Assembly (NCBI GenBank): GCA_903927685.1
Contig: CAIYOB010000047.1
Span: forward strand, 1-24,470
DNA from: an uncultured Planctomycetaceae bacterium
GTDB taxonomy: Bacteria; Planctomycetota; Planctomycetia; Pirellulales; Pirellulaceae
Direction of reading: 5' to 3'
Length of the DNA: 24,470 nucleotides
Shown: positions 17,187-24,470 of the stretch, one piece after another
Position numbering within the stretch: the first letter of the stretch is position 1
Layout: each line of letters begins with the position of its first letter
Notes under the pieces: model-generated
The model's input: the letters and a program-made list of their open reading frames with translations, nothing else
What the model was told of the DNA's origin: nothing
The model's database searches: none
Translations under genes and position numbers: made by a program

Positions 17187-18179
17187 ATGACCTATCTGAT
17201 CACCGGCGCCACGGGCCTGGTCGGCAACAATGTGGTGCGACGGCTGCTGGAGCGGGGACAGTCCGTCCGCGTGCTGGTTCGCCGCGATTCGGATCCACGG
17301 CCGCTCGAAGGCTTGGACGTGGAACGTTGCTACGGTGACGTCCGGGACGCGGAAGCGGTCCACCAAGCTTGCCGCGGCGTATCCACCGTCGTGCACTCGG
17401 CCGCCATCGTGCACTTTGGCTGGACCGGTCTGGAACTGCAGCGGGCGGTCAATGTCCAGGGGACCGAGCACGTCGCCGCTGCGGCTCTGGAGGCCGGAGC
17501 CCGGATGCTGCACGTGTCCAGCGTCAACGCGTTGGGCCTGGGCAGCCGCTCCGCTCCGGCCGACGAGGACACGCCGCGCCGCGGCAACGTCCCCTGTACT
17601 TATGTGGTCACCAAGCAAGAGGCCGAGGCGGTCGTCCGCAGCTATCTCGAGCGCGGGCTGGACGCCGTGACCGTCAATCCGGGGTTCATGCTCGGTCCCT
17701 GGGATTGGAAGCCCTCGTCCGGACGCATGCTGTTGGAAGTCGCCACGCGATTCACGCCGCTGGCGCCGACAGGAGGCTTGACGTCATGCGATGTCCGCGA
17801 CGTCGTGGACGGGCTGCTGGCGGCCTGTGCCAAGGGACCGACCGGCCGCCAGTACATTCTGGCCGGCGAGAACCTGACCTACCAGCAGATCTGGAACCTG
17901 TTCGCCGAAGTCAGCGGCGGCGGCAAGCCCTGGTTTCGAGCCGGCCCGCTGATGCGGTACATCGGGGCCTACGGCGGCGATGTCTGGGGCTGGGTGACGG
18001 GCCGCGAGCCGGACCTGAATTCCGCCGGCGTGCGGGTGAGCAGCCAGTTCCACTACTACAGCAGTGCCCGCGCGACCGCGGAACTCGGTTACCAGCCGCG
18101 CCCGTTCCGCCAATCCGTCGTCGACGCCTGGGCCTGGCTCGTCGAGCATGGCTATGTACGCGGGCGGAGCGGGGCGTAG
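17187..18179 (+). CDS. NAD-dependent epimerase/dehydratase, HpnA-like
   Basis: This 330-residue extended SDR protein has MTYLITGATGLVGNNVVRRL (the GxxGxxG cofactor loop at residues 7-13), a conserved CYGDVRDAEAV, the HVSSVNALG serine motif, and the YVVTKQEAE catalytic Tyr/Lys pair near residue 138. Its length and pattern (NPGFMLGPWDWKPS, then RQYILAGENLTYQQIW) resemble the hopanoid-associated sugar epimerase HpnA, but other SDR sugar or steroid dehydrogenases share them. It starts one base after the radical SAM stop (TGAGATG) and ends the three-gene operon. Its 3' end overlaps the convergent hydrolase gene by 28 bases. No squalene-hopene cyclase or other hpn gene is in the window, so a hopanoid role is only a hypothesis. 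Confidence 0.87.
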   Translation: MTYLITGATGLVGNNVVRRLLERGQSVRVLVRRDSDPRPLEGLDVERCYGDVRDAEAVHQACRGVSTVVHSAAIVHFGWTGLELQRAVNVQGTEHVAAAALEAGARMLHVSSVNALGLGSRSAPADEDTPRRGNVPCTYVVTKQEAEAVVRSYLERGLDAVTVNPGFMLGPWDWKPSSGRMLLEVATRFTPLAPTGGLTSCDVRDVVDGLLAACAKGPTGRQYILAGENLTYQQIWNLFAEVSGGGKPWFRAGPLMRYIGAYGGDVWGWVTGREPDLNSAGVRVSSQFHYYSSARATAELGYQPRPFRQSVVDAWAWLVEHGYVRGRSGA

Positions 18180-19273
18180 GCCTCGAGCCACTCGTAGATC
18201 CGCCGCTCCGCTTCCGGCGGGACCTCGTGGCCTTGGCGGTGGTTGAACAGGCCCACGCGGGGTGTGCCTCCAAACAACTGGTACACGGGCAGGGCGGCGG
18301 AAATGAAGGGCCAGCTGCGGTCGCCGTCGGCCGAATCACCGCCCAACAGCAGGAACGCCCGTGGCGCGATCAGGCCCAGCAACTCGTGATGCTCGTGCCC
18401 GAATCCGTCGCCGCGGATCGCGTCGCCCAGGTACCACGAAGCGTCCCAGTTGGAGAATCGGGTCCCGGTCCCGCCTTCGCTGCTGACCGTGGCGCCAATC
18501 CGCGGGTCGAACGCAGCCAGGTAGAGCACTTCCTTGGCACCCAGCGAGTGTCCGACGGCGGCCAGGCGTTGCGGATCGACCTCGGGCAGACTGCACAAGA
18601 TGTCGACCGCGACGACGGCGTCGTACAGCATCTTTGCCATGCCAAGCGAGCCGGGATGCCGAGCCTGGAAGCGGGACACGTGCTGTTGGTAAGGAATCTT
18701 CAAGTCGTCCGACCACAGGAAGCAGCGCGGGCACAGCGTGACGAAGCCGCGCCGGGCCAGTTGGAGGCCGAACGCCTTTTCCGGCTCGCCTTCGACCCCG
18801 GCCGGCTGGCGAATGGTCAGCGTGCTGGTGGAGTGCAGAGCCACGGCCCCCGGGCAGGATCGTGGCAAGGGATCGGGACGCAGCAGGTAGGCTTCCGTCC
18901 GCAATCCCGGTTCCACCTCGTAGCCGATGCGCTGCCGCAAAACGCCGGCGGGACGATTTTCCTCCAGGACCTCGATTCGCGGCGCGGCGGGCCGATTGGG
19001 GTGGTAGGCGCCCAGGAAGTTCAGCCACCACGCGCGCAGTTGTTCGCGCCGCCGCAGCCAGGCGTCCAGCGACGCCGCGGGATGTCCGGCCTCGTCGACC
19101 AGCAGCGGCTGCAGCGTCGGGGCCTCGGCCGGGAGATTCGCAGGCGGTTGTTGGACCTCGGCCAGCCACTTCACGTCGCCGTCGTCGCGGGCGGCGAGCG
19201 CGGTCAAGTCGCGGGCACACGAGACAGCGGCCACGGAAGCCGCTAGAAAGCGACGGCGCGTTGTCAACAGCAC
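18152..19273 (-). CDS. Tat-exported alpha/beta hydrolase (acetyl-xylan-esterase/dienelactone-hydrolase-like)
   Basis: This 373-residue protein begins with a twin-arginine signal (TTRRRFLAASVAAVSCA). The alpha/beta hydrolase fold is shown by the nucleophile elbow AAVGHSLGAKEVLYLAAF. A candidate acid lies in LLGGDSADGDRSWPF and the catalytic His in NHRQGHEVPPEAERRIYEW. An esterase or carbohydrate-esterase function outside the cytoplasm is likely; the substrate is unknown. No suitable ATG is near the signal peptide. The GTG at 19273 is chosen because AGGAG lies about 7 bases upstream and the protein then begins directly with the Tat motif. ATG codons further up (19384, 19363) sit over the divergent higBA promoter. 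It converges on, and overlaps by 28 bases, the epimerase gene. Confidence 0.83.
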   Translation of the reverse strand: MLLTTRRRFLAASVAAVSCARDLTALAARDDGDVKWLAEVQQPPANLPAEAPTLQPLLVDEAGHPAASLDAWLRRREQLRAWWLNFLGAYHPNRPAAPRIEVLEENRPAGVLRQRIGYEVEPGLRTEAYLLRPDPLPRSCPGAVALHSTSTLTIRQPAGVEGEPEKAFGLQLARRGFVTLCPRCFLWSDDLKIPYQQHVSRFQARHPGSLGMAKMLYDAVVAVDILCSLPEVDPQRLAAVGHSLGAKEVLYLAAFDPRIGATVSSEGGTGTRFSNWDASWYLGDAIRGDGFGHEHHELLGLIAPRAFLLLGGDSADGDRSWPFISAALPVYQLFGGTPRVGLFNHRQGHEVPPEAERRIYEWLEAYAPLRPRT

Positions 19274-19356
19274 GGGTGACTCCTGTTTGGATGCTTGCAG
19301 GATAACGTGCCGGCGGCACCTTGGCAAGCTGCGACTCCAGCTGCTCAGCCTTACCC

Positions 19357-19385
19357 TTGACATGTTCGCAATTTGCGTACACAAT
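19357..19385 (+). promoter_or_regulatory. Promoter of higBA with an internal palindromic operator
   Basis: A perfect -35 (TTGACA, 19357-19362) is followed after 17 bases by CACAAT (19380-19385, 4/6 match). The spacer is almost wholly a palindrome, TGTTCGCAATTTGCGTACA (19363-19381): arms of nine bases pair at eight positions around a central T. Its place between -35 and -10, just ahead of an HTH antitoxin operon, is as expected for an autorepressed HigA operator. Confidence 0.65.
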
Positions 19386-19422
19386 ACATCACGTCACCGA
19401 AAACGGAAGGAGAGTTCACGGC

Positions 19423-19749
19423 GTGAATGTCATTTCGCGGCGAGCGATTCTGGAGGCCGGGATGCGCCATCCTGACGCCGAGTCCACACTGACTGCCTGG
19501 TACAAGGCTGCCACGCAGGCCCGGTGGGAAAGCCTGCACGACGTGCAATCGGTACTTCCGTTCACGGATCAGGTCGAGTGCTGCTTGGTGTTCAACGTTT
19601 GCGGCAACAAGTATCGGCTCATTTGCCGGGTGAGTTACGCCAACCCATGGACCAGCGGCACCTTGTGGGTGAAGCACTTCCTCACCCACGCCGAGTACGA
19701 CAAGCAGAAATGGAAGAAAGACTGCCTGAAGGGACGTGCTCAGCCCTGA
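19423..19749 (+). CDS. higB: HigB-type mRNA interferase toxin
   Basis: This 108-residue protein matches the HigB_toxin family (PF09907 type) along its length: an N-terminal VISRRAILEAGMRHPDAE, AWYKAATQARWESLHDVQ, the core FNVCGNKYRLICRVSY, and the final THAEYDKQKW. Members are ribosome-dependent RNases that cleave mRNA. The start is a GTG at 19423 with AAGGAGAG about 9 bases upstream; no in-frame ATG is near, and the HPDAE/AWYK spacing fits this start. The toxin gene comes first, with the antitoxin 47 bases downstream, which is the usual HigBA order. The promoter upstream carries a palindromic operator. Confidence 0.92.
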   Translation: MNVISRRAILEAGMRHPDAESTLTAWYKAATQARWESLHDVQSVLPFTDQVECCLVFNVCGNKYRLICRVSYANPWTSGTLWVKHFLTHAEYDKQKWKKDCLKGRAQP

Positions 19750-19796
19750 GTGCCGGGTGACAGAAGTGTGCTGACGATTGATCCGAGGGAGGTCCC

Positions 19797-20285
19797 ATGA
19801 CTACCGTATTCAGGACCGCATACGAATCGTTGCTCCTGGACTACTTGCCGCGCCCGGTTCGCACGCAGCGCGAGTACGATCAGGTGTGCCGTCAGATTGC
19901 CAAGTTGATGAGTGGGGGTTCGAAACTGCCCCAGGCCGAGAGTGAATTGCTCGAAATCCTCTCGCTCCTGGTGGCGCAATACGAATCCACGGGGCACGCG
20001 ATTCGCGATGCCTCGCCAGCCGAGATGCTGGCCTTCCTCCTTGATGCGCGGGGCGTCAGCAACGCCGCGGTGGCCCGCGAAACGGGAATTCCCCGCTCGG
20101 TGATTACCGATATCCTGGCGGGTCGGCGCAGCGTCAGCACGGCCAACGTCGCCAAGTTCGCCAAGTACTTCCATGTTTCTCCTGCCGTGTTTATCGCCGA
20201 GCCGGCTTCGCAACCACCCGCCTCGGCCCGGCCGCGAACGCGTACCGGACGCCCGTCAAGCCAAGCCGTGACAGGGAATTCGTGA
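19797..20285 (+). CDS. higA: HigA-type antitoxin, HTH regulator
   Basis: This 162-residue protein is of the COG5499 HigA type. The N-terminal half is helical (ESLLLDYLPRPVRTQREYDQ, EILSLLVAQYE). A helix-turn-helix lies at about residues 85-125 (VSNAAVARETGIPRSVITDI, then LAGRRSVSTANVAKFAKYF). It ends in a Pro/Arg-rich, probably disordered tail of about 28 residues, longer than usual. It should neutralise HigB and repress the operon by binding the palindrome at 19363-19381. The ATG at 19797 has GAGGGAGG about 5 bases upstream. Confidence 0.92.
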   Translation: MTTVFRTAYESLLLDYLPRPVRTQREYDQVCRQIAKLMSGGSKLPQAESELLEILSLLVAQYESTGHAIRDASPAEMLAFLLDARGVSNAAVARETGIPRSVITDILAGRRSVSTANVAKFAKYFHVSPAVFIAEPASQPPASARPRTRTGRPSSQAVTGNS

Positions 20286-20386
20286 ACCCATGGGGAGCCG
20301 CGTTGCTGGGGCGAGGGAATCAAGAACGATCGAGGGAGCCAACCGACTTTCTCGAAACAACTTCCCCGTTTCGGCTTAGTTCGTTT

Positions 20387-20459
20387 AACGCCGAGCCGGC
20401 AGGCGACGGCGGATCAGCGGGATGCGGTCACCCAAGCCGTCGCCTGCCGGCTTGGCGTT
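20387..20459. repeat. Long inverted repeat (24-base arms), possible bidirectional terminator or dispersed element
   Basis: The arms at 20387-20410 and 20436-20459 are reverse complements at 23 of 24 positions (single G/A difference near the outer end) and enclose a 25-base spacer. The inner arm half is GCCGGCAGGCGACGGC. A transcript from either strand would form a very stable stem. It lies after higA and before the end of the convergent Uma2 remnant, where it could stop transcription. It has no U-tract, so it may instead be a palindromic dispersed element. Confidence 0.7.
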
Positions 20460-20525
20460 CAACGAGGACCCTATTTCGGGAACGATGCCAGCGTCGCTAC
20501 GCCGGCGGCCACTGACGCCAGCTGT

Positions 20526-20895
20526 TCAAGAACGAGCTTTGGGATCAACTCCTTGGCTCTCCGCAGTCTTCTCTGCGGGCGGAAACACGGCGCGGACGGG
20601 ACAGCGAAAACCGGGTGAGACGTCGTCGCCTGACAACTCGTCGTCCTCGTGCAAGAACCGGACGGTATCGTGGTCTTTGCGGTACACGCGCACCGTCCGG
20701 GTGTTGGAATTGACGATCCAGACGAGCGAGACGCCCGCCGACAAGTACTCCTCGATCTTGTCCGCCACTTCGTGGTGCGTGTCTCGCGGCGACGTCACTT
20801 CGATCGCCAGATCCGGGGCAATCGGGCAGGTGCCCGTCCGGCAATTCTTCGTTTTCCAGGCGGCCGAAGCGAATCCTGGCCGCCTCGGACTTCCG
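20526..20895 (-). pseudogene. Uma2 family endonuclease-like (DUF820) remnant
   Basis: The C-terminal half is well preserved: PDLAIEVTSPRDTHHEVADK, then IEEYLSAGVSLVWIVN and TRTVRVYRKDHDTVRFL, to a stop at 20526-20528. This contains the PD and ExT-type residues of the PD-(D/E)XK-like fold. Upstream the domain continues in another frame as RIRFGRLENEELPDGHLP. One extra base (about 20823) separates the halves, since removing it gives GHLPIAPDLAIEV. The first 80-100 residues of a normal Uma2 protein (about 190 residues) are not recognisable, so the gene is truncated as well as frameshifted. Uma2 genes are abundant in planctomycetes and cyanobacteria and their function is unclear. Confidence 0.72.
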
Positions 20896-21033
20896 CAGTG
20901 GACGTGATTTCGTGCTCCATTCCGCGATTCAGATGCTCGCCGAGCCCATTTTACCGTCCAAATCGTTGGCCGGAAACACCGGCCCCTTGATATGCAAGCC
21001 GGGGTAATGTTAACTTTGAAAAATTTTACTCGC

Positions 21034-21062
21034 CGCGTACAGACTGCGCGCGTACAGGACTG
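21034..21062 (+). repeat. Short tandem direct repeat upstream of carB
   Basis: CGCGTACAGACTG (21034-21046) recurs as CGCGTACAGGACTG (21049-21062), a 15-base period with one inserted G. It lies 30-58 bases before the carB start, just downstream of an AT-rich TTGAAAAATTTTA patch at 21016-21028 that could hold promoter elements. It may be a regulator site or a chance duplication. Confidence 0.4.
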
Positions 21063-21091
21063 AAAGACCACTTGACCAACAGGACGGTAAC

Positions 21092-24340
<3,249 letters not shown>

Positions 24341-24377
24341 GGGCCAGTGCGTTGTCCAAGCTAAGAATTGGGGTTGG

Positions 24378-24465
24378 GTGGCTGGGGTCGAGCCACGAGG
24401 TACGAGTGGCGAGCCCCCAGTTTTTGCCACTGGGGGCTCGCTGCACTCGACCCCAGGCACCCCAA
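24378..24465 (+). repeat. Best-preserved copy (A) of the dispersed nested-palindrome repeat
   Basis: The element has two nested inverted repeats. The outer stem is CTGGGGTCGAG (24382-24392) with CTCGACCCCAG (24446-24456), a perfect 11-base match. The inner stem is GCGAGCCCCCAG (24409-24420) with CTGGGGGCTCGC (24430-24441), a perfect 12-base match closing a 9-base loop with a T5 run. The flanks (GGGTTGGGTGG and GCACCCCAA) extend the outer pairing with one slip. It lies 40 bases after the carB stop. Two other copies are in the window (11770-11858 and 2085-2155, opposite strand). Confidence 0.9.
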
Positions 24466-24470
24466 ATGCT

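Noticed and set aside
17369..19246. 625-residue plus-strand open frame spanning the epimerase and hydrolase genes
   Set aside because: It is in the wrong frame of the epimerase and antisense to the Tat hydrolase; both real genes have clear catalytic motifs.
20387..20459. CRISPR-like repeat
   Set aside because: There are only two arms, in inverted orientation, with no series of spaced direct repeats and no cas genes.
24378..24465. Intrinsic terminator of carB
   Set aside because: The T5 run is in the loop of the inner hairpin and not after the stem, and the same structure recurs elsewhere, so it is better read as a dispersed repeat. Some termination activity is still possible.
24378..24465. 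LVPRGS (the thrombin-site peptide used in expression vectors) in the minus-strand translation near the window end
   Set aside because: It is a chance product of translating the repeat; copy B gives FIPRGS at the same place and there is no other vector-like sequence.

Overview
The window is GC-rich bacterial chromosome, most probably from a planctomycete (Planctomycetota). This is inferred from gene content, not a marker gene. The pointers are a bacterial eRF1-like protein, a large PQQ-propeller protein, a DUF2330 protein, an NfeD/NfeD/flotillin operon, an HpnA-like epimerase, a Uma2 remnant, and wide use of GTG starts. No rRNA, tRNA, CRISPR array, prophage or intact insertion sequence was seen.

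Layout. 1-2008 (+): the 3' part of a baeRF-type protein with a zinc ribbon, then a complete CNNM/CorC-type CBS membrane protein. 2009-2693: no intact gene, but a degenerate copy of a dispersed palindromic repeat, a frameshifted SH3-like remnant on the minus strand, and a good promoter. 2694-7178 (+): a membrane-microdomain operon of a long NfeD protein with two degenerate ClpP-like domains, a short NfeD protein, flotillin FloA, and a Pro/Gln-rich small protein. 7200-8114 (+): a beta-hydroxyacid dehydrogenase-type oxidoreductase. 8115-8812: apparently decayed coding sequence. 8813-14311 (-): O-methyltransferase-like protein, DUF2330 lipoprotein/secreted protein, and PQQ-propeller secreted protein, with a second repeat copy between the last two. 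14460-18179 (+): a tight operon of BT1-like MFS transporter, B12-binding radical SAM enzyme and HpnA-like epimerase, divergent from the methyltransferase. 18152-19273 (-): Tat-exported alpha/beta hydrolase. 19423-20285 (+): a HigB/HigA toxin-antitoxin pair with a palindromic operator inside its promoter. 20286-21091: a long inverted repeat and a frameshifted, truncated Uma2 pseudogene. 21092-24340 (+): complete carB. 24341-24470: the clearest copy of the dispersed palindromic repeat.

How it fits together. Three units look functionally coherent: the NfeD-flotillin operon (membrane organisation), the MFS/radical SAM/epimerase operon (possibly biosynthesis and transport of a lipid or small metabolite), and higBA. 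The rest is housekeeping (carB), envelope-facing proteins, and gene remnants. The most interesting signals are the nested-palindrome repeat family, with three copies in 24 kb, and the NfeD protein that carries two tandem protease-like domains both lacking the expected catalytic serine.
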